64,000 nucleotides of DNA from Pseudomonas capeferrum (GTDB taxonomy: Bacteria; Pseudomonadota; Gammaproteobacteria; Pseudomonadales; Pseudomonadaceae). A model generated the notes under the pieces. It had not been told where the DNA came from. It ran no database searches and saw only the letters and a list, made by a program, of their open reading frames with translations. Below are positions 44,443 to 54,020 of the stretch, one piece after another. Numbering within the stretch: position 1 is the first letter of the stretch; each line of letters opens with the position of its first letter. The stretch spans positions 2,417,714 to 2,481,713 of the forward strand of contig NZ_JMIT01000001.1 of the NCBI RefSeq assembly GCF_000731675.1, given 5' to 3'. The translations under genes were made by a program, and so were the position numbers.

Positions 44443-46485
44443 TTACAAAGCATTGATCAGGGTGCTGAAGGTTTCTTGCGCCGCCTTGATGATCTGCGAC
44501 GACGCCGTGTAGTAATGCTGGAACTTCACAAGGCTCGCCGCCTCGTCATCGAGGTTGACCCCGGAAACCGCGCTGCGGCTCTCGCTGGCGGACTTGATGA
44601 CCGCCTCGGTCGCGGTGGTGTCGATGGCAGCCTGACTGGCCTTGGCGCCCACACGCTCGACCAGCGAGGCATAGGCCGAGGTGAAGCTGGTGCCGCCACC
44701 AGACCCGGTGTTCACCGTCGACTTGGTCTGCAGGTCGAGCAGTGCCGTGGCATTGCGGTTGTCTGCCTTGCCGTCGGCGTTGAACGACAGGGTAAAGCTG
44801 TCATTCGCCGCCGGGCTGCCGCCGATCGTGGTTTCGACACTGAAGGTGCGCGGGTTGCCGCTGCCATCGAGGATTGGATTACCCGCCGCATCGAGCATGG
44901 GTACGGCCACGGCCAGTTTGTTGTCCTGGCCAGGCACCACGCTGCCGGTGCCGATCTGAGTGCCCTTGGCATCGAACAGCTTGTAGCCCTGGGAGCCACC
45001 GCTGGCGGCGTCGAACACCACGCGTACCGGCATCGAGTTGCGAATCGACTGCTGGATCAACGCGGTATCGGCACCGCCGTAGATGTCCAGCGATTCGCCC
45101 AGGGTAGGCTGGGTGATGGTGCCGGTGCCGCTGTTGCCGCTACCCGCTGCGGCGCTGATCGGCCCGGCGAACGCCAACTTGTTGGCATCGGTCAGGGCAG
45201 TGGTGATGCTGCCTGCCGCCGCACGGGTCGGGATCACCTTGAAGCTGTCACCTGCCGCCAGGCCGCCGCCCTTGAGCGCCAGGCTGAAGCCGTCGATCAC
45301 CGGTGCCGGGTCGGCATTGAGGTCGAAGCTGCCCATGTCGGTGCCGTCGGAGCGGCGCACGCTGTACTGGTTGGCGCTGGTGAACTTCACCTCGTAGTCG
45401 TAGGTGGTCAGCGCGCCACTGTCGGCAATGCTCACATTCAGGTTGCCAGACCCTGCACTGTTGTTCGACGACGCCAGGCTGCGCTGGGCGATGGCGGTAG
45501 CGCTGTTGATGCTGGAGAACAGCGAACTGCCGAACTGGCCATTGGCATCCAGGCCCTGGCCCAGCTGGCTGTTGATGCTGTCAGCCACTACCAGGGCGAC
45601 GCGGCCGAGCTCGTTCATCGACGGCGTCAGCACGTCCTGACGGTAGCGCAGCAGGCCGCCGATCGCGCCACCGCTCACCACCGAGGTCACGTCAGAGCTG
45701 AACGACTCATAGTTGATGCGCAGGCTGGCCTGGCTCTTGTCGGCAACCCCCGGCTGCACCGACAGGGTGTTGGCCTTGTTGCCGGTGACCAGCGACTGGC
45801 CGCTGCCCAGGTAGACGTCGTAGTTGCCGTCGCGCTCCTGCACGGTCACGCCGACCAGCTCGTTGAGCTGGCGAACCGCTTCGCTGCGCGCATCCAGCAG
45901 GCTGTTGGGGGTATTGCCGGTGGCCGTCGCTGCAGAGATCTGCTTGTTGTACTCGGCGATGTTGGCCGTGAGCTTGTTGACCTGCCCCGCCATGGTATCG
46001 AGCTGCGAGTTGATCGTTTCGTTCTGCTGGGTGAGCTGGTTGGACACCGCGTTGAAGCGGTTGCTCAAGGTCTGCGCCTGGGTCAGCAGCAACTGCCGCG
46101 AAGCAACGTCGCCGGGCTTGGCCGCCGCCGTCTGCAAGGCCGAGAAGAACGCGGTAAGGACCGAACTGATACCGGTGTCGCGGTCAGCCAGCAGCTTGTC
46201 GACGCTAGTGATCTGGTCCTGGAACGCGACCGAGTCGGCCTGCAGCGAGGTGGCGGTCTGCAGCTGGTTGTCCAGGTAAGCGCTGTAGATACGGCGCACG
46301 TCCGACAGCGTAGTACCGGTACCGAGAAAGCCCGCGCCGATGTTATGCGAGGCCCCTGCGGCCTGGATCGTCTGCTGGCGCGAATAGCCACTGGTGGCGG
46401 CGTTGGCGATGTTGTTACTGGTAACCGACAATGCCGCCTGGCTGGCACTCAGGCCACTCAGGCCGATCGAAATCAGGCTCGACAT
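44443..46485 (-). CDS. flgK: FlgK, hook-filament junction protein
   Basis: FlgK (HAP1) sits between hook and FlgL. The 680-residue product has the N-terminal rod/hook motif SLISIGLSGLSASQAALSV, SNNIANAATSGYSRQQT, and the C-terminal signature SGVNLDDEAASLVKFQHYY followed by ASSQIIKAAQETFSTLINAL. A long inserted domain with Ser/Gly-rich segments occupies the middle. It lies 12 bases after flgJ in the flgF-L order. Confidence 0.96.
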   Translation of the reverse strand: MSSLISIGLSGLSASQAALSVTSNNIANAATSGYSRQQTIQAAGASHNIGAGFLGTGTTLSDVRRIYSAYLDNQLQTATSLQADSVAFQDQITSVDKLLADRDTGISSVLTAFFSALQTAAAKPGDVASRQLLLTQAQTLSNRFNAVSNQLTQQNETINSQLDTMAGQVNKLTANIAEYNKQISAATATGNTPNSLLDARSEAVRQLNELVGVTVQERDGNYDVYLGSGQSLVTGNKANTLSVQPGVADKSQASLRINYESFSSDVTSVVSGGAIGGLLRYRQDVLTPSMNELGRVALVVADSINSQLGQGLDANGQFGSSLFSSINSATAIAQRSLASSNNSAGSGNLNVSIADSGALTTYDYEVKFTSANQYSVRRSDGTDMGSFDLNADPAPVIDGFSLALKGGGLAAGDSFKVIPTRAAAGSITTALTDANKLAFAGPISAAAGSGNSGTGTITQPTLGESLDIYGGADTALIQQSIRNSMPVRVVFDAASGGSQGYKLFDAKGTQIGTGSVVPGQDNKLAVAVPMLDAAGNPILDGSGNPRTFSVETTIGGSPAANDSFTLSFNADGKADNRNATALLDLQTKSTVNTGSGGGTSFTSAYASLVERVGAKASQAAIDTTATEAVIKSASESRSAVSGVNLDDEAASLVKFQHYYTASSQIIKAAQETFSTLINAL

Positions 46486-46497
46486 GATTTAGTCCTT

Positions 46498-47652
46498 TTA
46501 TAGATTCGTGGTTCTGCCAGCCATGGCGTATTGAGGGGTTGCTTGCATTTGCTGGGCGATGCTGATGATCTTCTTCGCATAGCCCGGGTCAGTCGCATAA
46601 CCTGCCTTTTGCAGCTCTCTTGCAAACTGCTCAGGGTTATCGGCCGCGTCCAGCGCACCTTGATAGCGGGAATTGCCCTGCAACAGATTCACCAGGTCAT
46701 GGAAGCTGTCCTGGTAGGAATCGTACGAGCGGAACGCCGCCGTTTCCTTGACGAATTGGCCATCACGGAATTCGCTGGTGATCGCCCTCGCCTGCTCGCC
46801 CTGCCAGTTGCCACTGGCCTTGATGCCGAACAGGTTGTGGCTGCTGCTGCCATCGGTGTTGCGCATGACCGACTTGCCCCAGCCCGTTTCCAGCGCCGCC
46901 TGGGCCACCAGGTAGCGCGGGTCGATACCGATGCGCTTGGCGGCCTGCTCGGCCATCGGCAGCATGGTCGCCACGAACGTGTCGCTGTCGCTGAAGGCTT
47001 TGTTCGGCGCCAGCGGCGGCTGGGCCACGGCACGCCCGACAATGCGCAGGCCGTTTTCCGGCACGGCAAAGGCCTTGGCCACTTGCTGGCCGTCACGGGC
47101 CGGCACGGCGGCGCCGTTGCTGGTCGCGGCCGACGGCACGATGCCGGCCAGCAGGCGGTCGGTGAGCTTGCTCGGCAGCGCCAGGCGCCGCGCATTGAGG
47201 GCCGCGACGTCGTTGCGGGTGGCACCCGACTCGGTGGCATGCACCGGCTCAGCCACCTTGTTGCCCCACAGCGCCGGGCCACTGCCCTCGCCGCGCGCAA
47301 ACGGGCTGCTGGCGCCTGCCGTGCTCTTGCTCTTGGTCAACTGGCGCACCAGCACGTCCTGCAGGCCGATACCGCCCCCCTCGCGAGACATGCTCACAGC
47401 CAGCTGCTGGTCATACATATCGCGGTACTGCTTGACCGTCTCGGTGTTCATCGGGTTGTCGGCGGCCAGCACATCGCTTGCCTTGCGCGAGGCCTTGAGC
47501 ATTTCGCTGATGAACAGCGATTCGAACTCCTGGGCCACCTTGCGCACGTTGGCTTCGCTGTCGCGGTCGCCGTGCTTGAGCGAGTTCAGGCGGTTGAGGT
47601 CGGTGTAGGCGCCGCTGTCGACGCTGCCGGATACCAGGTTTTTGCTGTTCAT
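46498..47652 (-). CDS. flgJ: FlgJ, rod cap and peptidoglycan hydrolase
   Basis: FlgJ caps the growing rod and cuts a hole in peptidoglycan. The 384-residue product has an N-terminal rod-scaffold domain (QEFESLFISEMLKASRKAS, NPMNTETVKQYRDMYDQQL) and a C-terminal glucosaminidase domain from about residue 225 (IDPRYLVAQAALETGWGKS, catalytic Glu in ALETGW; SSHNLFGIKASGNWQGEQ). A linker of about 90 residues joins them. It is flanked tightly by flgI and flgK. Confidence 0.95.
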   Translation of the reverse strand: MNSKNLVSGSVDSGAYTDLNRLNSLKHGDRDSEANVRKVAQEFESLFISEMLKASRKASDVLAADNPMNTETVKQYRDMYDQQLAVSMSREGGGIGLQDVLVRQLTKSKSTAGASSPFARGEGSGPALWGNKVAEPVHATESGATRNDVAALNARRLALPSKLTDRLLAGIVPSAATSNGAAVPARDGQQVAKAFAVPENGLRIVGRAVAQPPLAPNKAFSDSDTFVATMLPMAEQAAKRIGIDPRYLVAQAALETGWGKSVMRNTDGSSSHNLFGIKASGNWQGEQARAITSEFRDGQFVKETAAFRSYDSYQDSFHDLVNLLQGNSRYQGALDAADNPEQFARELQKAGYATDPGYAKKIISIAQQMQATPQYAMAGRTTNL

Positions 47653-47661
47653 CCTGCGTCC

Positions 47662-48771
47662 TCAGATCACGATCAGGTCGGCTTGCAAGGCGCCGGCCTG
47701 TTTCAGGGCTTCGAGGATCGCCATCAGGTCGCTGGGCGCCGCGCCAACCTGGTTCACCGCGCGGACGATTTCATCCAGCGTGGTCCCCGGACCGAACTTG
47801 AACATCGGCTTGGCTTCCTGCTCGGCGTTGACCCGCGAGCGTGGCACCACGGCAGTCTGGCCATTGGAGAACGGCCCCGGCTGGCTGACGATCGGGTCTT
47901 CGGTAATGGTCACGGTCAGGCTGCCGTGGGTCACCGCAGCCGGCGACACCTTGACGTTCTGGCCAATGACGATGGTGCCGGTACGCGAGTTGATGATGAC
48001 TTTCGCCACCGCCTGGCCCGGGTCGATCTCGAGGTTTTCCAGGATCGACAGGTAATCCACCCGCTGGCTTGGGTCCATCGGCGCACTGACACGTACCGAG
48101 CCACCGTCCAAGGCCTGGGCGACGCCCGGGCCGAGCAGTTCGTTGACCTTGTCGACGATGCGCTTGGCGGTGGTGAAGTCTGGGCGGTTGAGGTTCAGGG
48201 TCAGGCTGTTGCCCTGGTTGAACCCGCTCGGCACGGCCCGCTCGACGCTGGCGCCCCCCGGGATACGCCCGGCCGACGGAACGTTGACGGTGATCTTCGA
48301 GCCATCGCGGCCTTCGGCATCGAAGCCGCCGACCACCAGGTTGCCCTGGGCGATCGCGTAGACGTTGCCGTCGATACCCTTGAGCGGGGTCAGCAGCAGG
48401 CTGCCGCCGCGCAGGCTCTTGGAGTTACCGATCGACGAAACGGTGATGTCCACCACCTGGCCGGGTTTGGCGAAGGCGGGCAGGTCGGCATGCACCGACA
48501 CCGCAGCGACGTTTTTCAACTGCACGTTGCCGGAACCGGCCGGCACCTTGATGCCGAACTGCGACAGCATGTTGTTGAAGGTCTGCAGGGTGAACGGCGT
48601 CTGGGTGGTCTGGTCACCCGTGCCGTTGAGCCCCACCACCAGGCCATAGCCGATCAACTGGTTGGAACGCACGCCAGAGATGCTGGCGATGTCCTTCAAG
48701 CGCTCGGCCTGGGCCGCGAAGGCACAGGACAGGAGCAGGGTTGCGGCAATCAGCTGCCTCACGTTGAACAT
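47662..48771 (-). CDS. flgI: FlgI, flagellar P-ring protein
   Basis: FlgI forms the periplasmic P ring. ATG 48771 ([20 protein letters not shown]) gives 369 residues with a cleavable signal peptide ending near AFAAQA. An ATG at 48777 is the alternative start. Conserved segments include [35 protein letters not shown], and the C terminus [21 protein letters not shown] ([20 protein letters not shown]). It follows flgH closely. Confidence 0.96.
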   Translation of the reverse strand: MFNVRQLIAATLLLSCAFAAQAERLKDIASISGVRSNQLIGYGLVVGLNGTGDQTTQTPFTLQTFNNMLSQFGIKVPAGSGNVQLKNVAAVSVHADLPAFAKPGQVVDITVSSIGNSKSLRGGSLLLTPLKGIDGNVYAIAQGNLVVGGFDAEGRDGSKITVNVPSAGRIPGGASVERAVPSGFNQGNSLTLNLNRPDFTTAKRIVDKVNELLGPGVAQALDGGSVRVSAPMDPSQRVDYLSILENLEIDPGQAVAKVIINSRTGTIVIGQNVKVSPAAVTHGSLTVTITEDPIVSQPGPFSNGQTAVVPRSRVNAEQEAKPMFKFGPGTTLDEIVRAVNQVGAAPSDLMAILEALKQAGALQADLIVI

Positions 48772-48783
48772 GGTCATCCGTAC

Positions 48784-49479
48784 TCAGAAAGGCCAAAGCG
48801 GGCTGATGAAGAAGCGGTCCAGCCACCCGGGCTGGCTGGCATCGGCAAACGAGCCAGTCCCCGAATAGGTGATGCGCGCATCGGCCACGCGGGTGGACGG
48901 CACGGTGTTGTCGGTGGCGATGTCGTCGGCGCGGATCATGCCGGCAATGCGCACCAGCTCTTCGCCGGTGTTCAGGGTCAGCCACTTCTCGCCGCGCACG
49001 GCGATGATGCCGTTGGGCAGCACTTCGGCCACGGTCACGGTGATCGAACCGGTCAGGGTGTTGCCCTGGGTGGCCTTGCTGTCGCCCTTGGTGGCACGTT
49101 CGCCGCTGTAGCCGGCCTCCAGCGAAAGGTCACCGCCGCCGAACGGGTTGTTGGTGTTGGGTGTGCTGCCGAACAACGAGCTGAGGCCGATGTCGGCCTT
49201 GCTGTTTTTCTGGATCTGCGAACCGGCGTTCTTGCTGGCCGAGGTGCGCTCGTTGAGGGTGATGGTGATGATGTCACCGACCCGGAACGCCTTGCGGTCG
49301 CTGTACAGGTTCTGCTCGAAACCGGCCTGGTAGATCGAACCGTTGTTGGCCGCCGACGGCAACGGGGTGCGCGGCAACACCGGCGCATAGTACGGGTCGT
49401 TGGGCTTGGGCGTCGGCGCGACGCAACCTGCCAGCAACACCGCCCCCCCCAGGGCGAAGACGGACAACAGACGATTCAT
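48784..49479 (-). CDS. flgH: FlgH, flagellar L-ring lipoprotein
   Basis: FlgH builds the outer-membrane L ring. The 231-residue product has a lipoprotein signal peptide with lipobox LLAGC (Cys19). Family motifs follow: [39 protein letters not shown], and the C-terminal [20 protein letters not shown] and [18 protein letters not shown]. It stands between flgG and flgI as expected. Confidence 0.97.
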   Translation of the reverse strand: MNRLLSVFALGGAVLLAGCVAPTPKPNDPYYAPVLPRTPLPSAANNGSIYQAGFEQNLYSDRKAFRVGDIITITLNERTSASKNAGSQIQKNSKADIGLSSLFGSTPNTNNPFGGGDLSLEAGYSGERATKGDSKATQGNTLTGSITVTVAEVLPNGIIAVRGEKWLTLNTGEELVRIAGMIRADDIATDNTVPSTRVADARITYSGTGSFADASQPGWLDRFFISPLWPF

Positions 49480-49527
49480 GACGCTACCTCACGGTGTAAC
49501 TGGGCTACGTGGATCAGGTTCAGGGTG

Positions 49528-50313
49528 TTACAGCTGCTGGGTGACGAACGACAGCATCTGGTCGGCGGTGGAGATGACCTTGGAGTTCATCTCGTAGGCA
49601 CGCTGGGTGGTGATCATGTTCACCAACTCTTCCACGGTGCTGACGTTGGAGTTTTCCAAGGTCTGCTGCAGGGTGGTGCCGAAGCCGTTCAGGCCTGGGG
49701 TACCGACTTGCGGCGCACCGCTGGCGGCGGTTTCCAGGAACAGGTTGTCGCCGATTGCCTGCAGGCCGGTCGGGTTGATGAAGTCAGCGGTCTGGATGTT
49801 GCCGATGACCTGGGCCGCCGGGTTGCCGGCAGTGGTGATCGACACGGTGCCATCCTGGCCGACGGTGAAGGTCTGCGCGTCGTTCGGCACGACCACCGCA
49901 GGCTCCAGGGCAAAACCGTTGGCCGTGACGATCTGGCCATCGGAGTTCAGGTGGAAGGTGCCGTCACGGGTGTAGGAAACCGTGCCATCGGGCTGCAGAA
50001 TCTGGAAGAAGCCACGGCCGTTGACCGCCATGTCCAGCGGGTTTTCGGTGGTCTGCAGGCTGCCGGCGGTGAAGTTCTTCTGGGTGCCGACAATGCGCAC
50101 ACCGGTACCCACTTGCAGGCCCGAAGGCAGCTCGCTGTCCTGGGTCGACTGGGCGCCAGGCTGACGCTTGATCTGGTAGAGCAGGTCCTGGAACTCGGCG
50201 CGATCACGTTTGAAGCCGGTGGTCGAGACGTTGGCCAGGTTGTTGGAAATGACCGTCAGGTTGGTGTCCTGGGCGGACAGGCCGGTTTTAGCGACCCAAA
50301 GAGCCGGAAGCAT
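49528..50313 (-). CDS. flgG: FlgG, distal rod protein
   Basis: FlgG forms the distal rod. The 261-residue product starts MLPALWVAKTGLSAQDTNL with SNNLANVSTTGFKRDRAEFQ, the rod/hook N-terminal motif, and has the distal-rod signature FQDLLYQIKRQPGAQ. It ends with VNMITTQRAYEMNSKVISTA and SFVTQQL, the conserved C-terminal helix. It lies 46 bases after flgF. Confidence 0.97.
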   Translation of the reverse strand: MLPALWVAKTGLSAQDTNLTVISNNLANVSTTGFKRDRAEFQDLLYQIKRQPGAQSTQDSELPSGLQVGTGVRIVGTQKNFTAGSLQTTENPLDMAVNGRGFFQILQPDGTVSYTRDGTFHLNSDGQIVTANGFALEPAVVVPNDAQTFTVGQDGTVSITTAGNPAAQVIGNIQTADFINPTGLQAIGDNLFLETAASGAPQVGTPGLNGFGTTLQQTLENSNVSTVEELVNMITTQRAYEMNSKVISTADQMLSFVTQQL

Positions 50314-50359
50314 GCTGTTCTCCTCGTGCGCCTGTTTTACGGCACCCGTTCAAATGTGA

Positions 50360-51100
50360 TTAGCCGATTTGCAAAACACGCGCCATGGCTTCGTCGCCTT
50401 CCTTGGCCGTGTTCATCATCTTGACGTGCAGCTCGAACTGACGGGACAACGCCAGCACCGAGGTCATTTCCTCGACGGCGTTGACGTTGCTGCCTTCCAG
50501 GAAGCCCGACACCACGCGCACATTGACGTCGGCGTCGGCCGGTTGGCCATTGCTGGTATGGATCATGCCGTCCAGGCCCTTGGTCAGGCCTTTGGTGTCG
50601 GGGTTGACCAGCTTGATACGGTCGACCTCGGCCATTACCCGCGGGTCTTCACCCATGGCGCGGATGCTGATGGTGCCGTCGGCGCCCACTTCAACCTTCT
50701 GCTCCGGGGGGATGGCAATCGGGCCACCGTTGCCGATCACCGGCATGCCGTTGCCGGCACGCAGCACGCCCAGGGCATCGATGTTCAGGCTGCCGGTGCG
50801 CACGTAGGCTTCGCTGCCGTCCGGGGCCTGCACGGCGATGAAGCCCTTGCCGGTCACGGTGACGTCCAGCTCGCGACCGGTCTCGATCATCGGGCCTTCG
50901 CTGAAGTCAGTGGCCGGGCGCTCGGTCATGGCAAAGGCGCGCGCCGGAAAGCTGTCGCCAAACACCGGCATCGAGCGCGCCTGTTCCAGGTCGCGCTGGA
51001 AGCCGTTGGTGGAAATGTTCGCCAGGTTGTTGGCATGGGCCTTCTGCGCCAGCGCGTTCTGGCTGGCGCCGGTCATGGCCACGTAAAGCATCTTGTCCAC
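50360..51100 (-). CDS. flgF: FlgF, proximal rod protein
   Basis: FlgF is a proximal rod subunit. I place the start at GTG 51100 (VDKMLYVAMTGASQNALA), because AGAGGAG is well spaced before it; an ATG three codons on is possible. The 246-residue product has AHANNLANISTNGFQRDLEQ and the C terminus VEEMTSVLALSRQFELHVKM. The longer open frame to 51148 covers the promoter region. It is the first gene of the flgFGHIJKL operon. Confidence 0.95.
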   Translation of the reverse strand: MDKMLYVAMTGASQNALAQKAHANNLANISTNGFQRDLEQARSMPVFGDSFPARAFAMTERPATDFSEGPMIETGRELDVTVTGKGFIAVQAPDGSEAYVRTGSLNIDALGVLRAGNGMPVIGNGGPIAIPPEQKVEVGADGTISIRAMGEDPRVMAEVDRIKLVNPDTKGLTKGLDGMIHTSNGQPADADVNVRVVSGFLEGSNVNAVEEMTSVLALSRQFELHVKMMNTAKEGDEAMARVLQIG

Positions 51101-51148
51101 AGCATCTCCTCTGCGCGTACCTGCCGCGCTGTCACTGGCGAGCATCAA

Positions 51149-51163
51149 GCAATAATCGAACCA
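51149..51163 (-). promoter_or_regulatory. RpoN promoter for flgF operon
   Basis: The minus strand reads TGGTTC-GATTA-TTGC, with GG-N10-GC spacing and the TTGC box intact. It lies 49-63 bases before the flgF start. Confidence 0.65.
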
Positions 51164-51168
51164 GCTTT

Positions 51169-51191
51169 AAAGCCCCTTGAATTGGGGCTTT
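51169..51191. terminator. Terminator-like hairpin of the flgBCDE unit
   Basis: The arms AAAGCCCC and GGGGCTTT (51169-51176 and 51184-51191) enclose a 7-base loop, with a short T-run on the minus strand. It lies 67 bases beyond the small secreted-protein gene and just before the flgF promoter. Confidence 0.6.
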
Positions 51192-51258
51192 CCACGCACC
51201 GGTGTCAGGGAAGTGTCAGTTTGTCGGCGTATTCAGGCCAACGGTAGCCGGCTGCCCG

Positions 51259-51450
51259 TCAATAGTCCCGGCAGCCTGCATTGTTGTAAGGCCCTGAAAA
51301 GCGGGCCCAGCCCGACCCTGGGTTGTTCGCCGAGCACATATAGCGCCCGGTGGCAAGACTTTGCCAGAGATAGAAAGGAGCCGGTGCAGCGTAAGCCGCC
51401 ATAGCAACTCCCAGCACAGACACAAGGGCTAGAACCCACAGCTTTTTCAT
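51259..51450 (-). CDS. Small secreted protein between flgE and flgF, function unknown
   Basis: The 63-residue product starts at ATG 51450, with GGAG six bases upstream. It has a clear signal peptide (MKKLWVLALVSVLGVAMAAY, cleavage near AYA-AP). The mature peptide of about 42 residues contains the unusual segment FYLWQSLATGRYMCSANNPG and two cysteines (CSANN and NAGCRDY) that could form a disulfide. The longer frame upstream (to 51501) overlaps the flgE end region and is not needed. It is in the flgBCDE transcription direction. I do not recognise the family. An export-linked or periplasmic flagellar accessory role is only a guess. Confidence 0.75.
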   Translation of the reverse strand: MKKLWVLALVSVLGVAMAAYAAPAPFYLWQSLATGRYMCSANNPGSGWARFSGPYNNAGCRDY

Positions 51451-51510
51451 ATCGCACTCCTGCCCAGGCCAGGGTTTGTGCCAAACCCAATCGCCACCCA
51501 ACGCTCACCA

Positions 51511-52833
51511 TCAGGTCATCTGGATGATGGTCTGCATGATGGTGCTCTCAGTGGAGATGGTCTTGGCGTTCGCCTGGTAATTGCTCTGCGCTTTGATCAG
51601 GTTGACCAACTCGCCAGTCAAGTCAACGTTGGAATCTTCCAGCGCACCACCGGCGATCTGGCCGAGGGTGCCGGTATCTGGCGCGCCGATGACCGGCACA
51701 CCCGATGCGTAGGACTCTTTCCAACTGGTGCCGCCGATCGGAGTCAGGCCCTGCAAGTTGGCGAAGTTGGCAATGGCTACTTGGCCGATCACTTTGTTCT
51801 GGCCGTTAGTGAAGTTGGCGAACAAGAAGCCACCTTGATCCACGGTCAAGCCGGACAGTTCACCCGTGGCGAAACCGTCTTGTGTCTTGGCAGTGACCGC
51901 AGACGCTGCGTTGTACTGGGTAGTACCGAGCATGTCCAAGTTAACCCCGCCGTCATGTGCGGTAGCACCATTGGCAGCCCAAGCGCCTGCAGCGTTTTTC
52001 TGTGCTGGAACCCACCCGTCGAGAGTGAAGGTCTTGTTGGCGGCGATGGTCATGCCGCCCGCCACCGGGCCTGCGGTCATCGCGGCAGTATCCAGGGTGC
52101 CGTCGGTCTTGAATGGCAGTTTGTTGACCAGCGCCGTGGTGGACGTCGGGTCAGCCGGATTGCGACCATCAACAGTGCTGTACATGGTCCATGAGTTGCT
52201 GGCGGCATCTTTGACGAAGTACTGGTTCAGCTGGTGCGCATTGCCCTGACTGTCATAAACATCAGTGTTGAACGTGAAGTTGTAGGTCTTGACATTGGTC
52301 GGGTCAAACGGCGTCTCGGTCGGCGCGGCGGCGCTGGAGTTGAGGTTGACGGTTTCGGCAATACGCCCGGTCGGGTTCGGCGTCAGGTTGGAGGTATCGA
52401 TTTGCAGATCGGTGAGCACGCCCTGAATGACCTTGCCGTTTTCATCCACCGCATAGCCTTGCAGATTGCCGCCCGACGCGCTGACCACATAGCCTTCCTT
52501 GTCGCTGTAGAACGCGCCGGCACGGGTATAGATCTTCGAGCCATTGTCACTGAGGGCGAAGAAGCCGTTGCCATCGATGGCCAAGTCCAGCGCTTGGCCA
52601 GTGGCATTGATGTTGCCCGGGGTGAATAGCTGCGAAACAGCGGCAGTCTTCACACCGCTGCCGATGGCATTCTTGCCGCTGCTGGTACCGCGGATGGAGT
52701 TGGAATACTGATCGGCGAACTCGGCGCGCGACGATTTGAAGCCAGTGGTGGCGACGTTGGCAATGTTGTTGCCGGTAACGTTCAGGGCCTTGTTTGCTGC
52801 ATAGAGGCCGCTAAGGCCGATATTGAAAGACAT
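51511..52833 (-). CDS. flgE: FlgE, flagellar hook protein
   Basis: FlgE is the hook subunit. The 440-residue product has the N-terminal motif MSFNIGLSGLYAANKALNVT, GNNIANVATTGFKSSRAEF, and the C-terminal SNVDLTGELVNLIKAQSNYQ with AKTISTESTIMQTIIQMT. Middle domains contain FNTDVYDSQGNAHQLNQYF, typical of hook proteins. It is 27 bases after flgD. Composition and length are usual for Pseudomonas. Confidence 0.97.
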   Translation of the reverse strand: MSFNIGLSGLYAANKALNVTGNNIANVATTGFKSSRAEFADQYSNSIRGTSSGKNAIGSGVKTAAVSQLFTPGNINATGQALDLAIDGNGFFALSDNGSKIYTRAGAFYSDKEGYVVSASGGNLQGYAVDENGKVIQGVLTDLQIDTSNLTPNPTGRIAETVNLNSSAAAPTETPFDPTNVKTYNFTFNTDVYDSQGNAHQLNQYFVKDAASNSWTMYSTVDGRNPADPTSTTALVNKLPFKTDGTLDTAAMTAGPVAGGMTIAANKTFTLDGWVPAQKNAAGAWAANGATAHDGGVNLDMLGTTQYNAASAVTAKTQDGFATGELSGLTVDQGGFLFANFTNGQNKVIGQVAIANFANLQGLTPIGGTSWKESYASGVPVIGAPDTGTLGQIAGGALEDSNVDLTGELVNLIKAQSNYQANAKTISTESTIMQTIIQMT

Positions 52834-52860
52834 GTGCTACTCCTGTCGTTGGGTTAGGCC

Positions 52861-53562
52861 CTAAATGCCAATGCTTTGAACTTTGGAAAGCGCGATACTG
52901 CCCAGCCCGGCGAGGTTGAGCGTCATTTCCGCGCCATTGCTACCCATGGTCACGCTGGTGACCGTGGCCGGCAGGTTGGTCGTCATGGCCGTGGCCTTGC
53001 CATCGATGCTGGCAGTGGCCTTGAAGGTGTAAGTGCCCTCCGCCAGTACCTCGCCATCCTCACCCTTGCCATCCCAGGTGAAGTCAGTCTTGCCCGCAGC
53101 CTTGGTACCCAGGTCCAGGGTGCGCACCAGCTTGTCGTCCTTGTCGTAGATACCGACGGACGTGGCGGTGCTCGAAGAGGTCAGGTTGACCGAGCCTTTG
53201 AGCTCCTTGCTGGTGTCGACCACGGCCTTGTCGGTCTGGACGATCACGTTGCGCCCAACCAGCGACGAGGCCTGCAAGGCCTGGGACGACTGGAACGAAC
53301 CGGCGATGTAGTTCACCGTTTCGTTGAGCGTCTGCATGCTTTCAAGGCTGCTGAACTGCGCCAGCTGCGCCACGAACTCGCCGTTTTCCTGCGGGTCGAG
53401 CGGGTTCTGGTTTTTCATCTGCGTTACCAGCAACTGCAGGAACGCATCCTTGCCCAGCGCACTGCCGGCAGCGCCGGTGCTGCTGTCGGTCTTGCTGGTC
53501 TGCTTTTGCAGCGAGGTCAGGTACGCGCTGCCGACGTCACTGGTGGAATTGGTCGTGGTCAT
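52861..53562 (-). CDS. flgD: FlgD, hook cap/assembly protein
   Basis: FlgD caps the growing hook. The 233-residue product carries the family signature KDAFLQLLVTQMKNQNPLDP, with QENGEFVAQLAQFSSLESMQ. The C-terminal part contains two beta-rich domains (GIYDKDDKLVRTLDLGTKA, FTWDGKGEDGEVLAEGTYTF). It stands between flgC and flgE. Confidence 0.96.
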   Translation of the reverse strand: MTTTNSTSDVGSAYLTSLQKQTSKTDSSTGAAGSALGKDAFLQLLVTQMKNQNPLDPQENGEFVAQLAQFSSLESMQTLNETVNYIAGSFQSSQALQASSLVGRNVIVQTDKAVVDTSKELKGSVNLTSSSTATSVGIYDKDDKLVRTLDLGTKAAGKTDFTWDGKGEDGEVLAEGTYTFKATASIDGKATAMTTNLPATVTSVTMGSNGAEMTLNLAGLGSIALSKVQSIGI

Positions 53563-53574
53563 GTCGGCTTCCTA

Positions 53575-54018
53575 TCACTGACCCAAGGTCAAGACTTTCT
53601 GCATCATGCTTTTGGCGGTGTTCATCAGCTCGGCGTTGGTCTGGAACGCACGGCTGGCAGAGATCATGTCAGCCATCTCCTCGACCACGTTGACGTTCGG
53701 GTAGTAGACGTAGCCGTCCTTGTTCGCCGCCGGATGGTTGGGCTCGTAGCGCGCTTCCAGGTTGCTCTGGTCTTCGACGATACCTTTGACCTGCACGCCC
53801 TGCCCGGCTTCGCCCTGGTCCTCGAACAGCGACTGGCTGGTACCGCCTTGCGCGTCCTGGAAGGTGGTGGCGAATACCGGATGGCGTGCGCGGTAGGTCT
53901 GGTCGATGCTCGACGACACGGTCTCGGCGTTGGCGATGTTCGAGGCCACGGTGTTGAGGCGAGTGTTTTGCGCGCTCATGCCGCTGCCGGCAATGTTGAA
54001 GACACTGGATAGGGACAT
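53575..54018 (-). CDS. flgC: FlgC, proximal rod protein
   Basis: FlgC is a proximal rod subunit of 147 residues. The N terminus MSLSSVFNIAGSGMSAQNTR with TVASNIANAETVSSSIDQTY is the rod motif. The C terminus MADMISASRAFQTNAELMNT and SMMQKVLTLGQ matches the family. It lies two bases after flgB, implying coupled expression. Confidence 0.97.
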   Translation of the reverse strand: MSLSSVFNIAGSGMSAQNTRLNTVASNIANAETVSSSIDQTYRARHPVFATTFQDAQGGTSQSLFEDQGEAGQGVQVKGIVEDQSNLEARYEPNHPAANKDGYVYYPNVNVVEEMADMISASRAFQTNAELMNTAKSMMQKVLTLGQ

Positions 54019-54020
54019 GG

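Noticed and set aside
46531..50424. A 1,297-codon open frame on the plus strand
   Set aside because: It is antisense to flgJ, flgI, flgH, flgG and part of flgF. High third-position GC on the coding strand leaves long open antisense frames. Its product is His/Arg/Gly-rich with no known motif.
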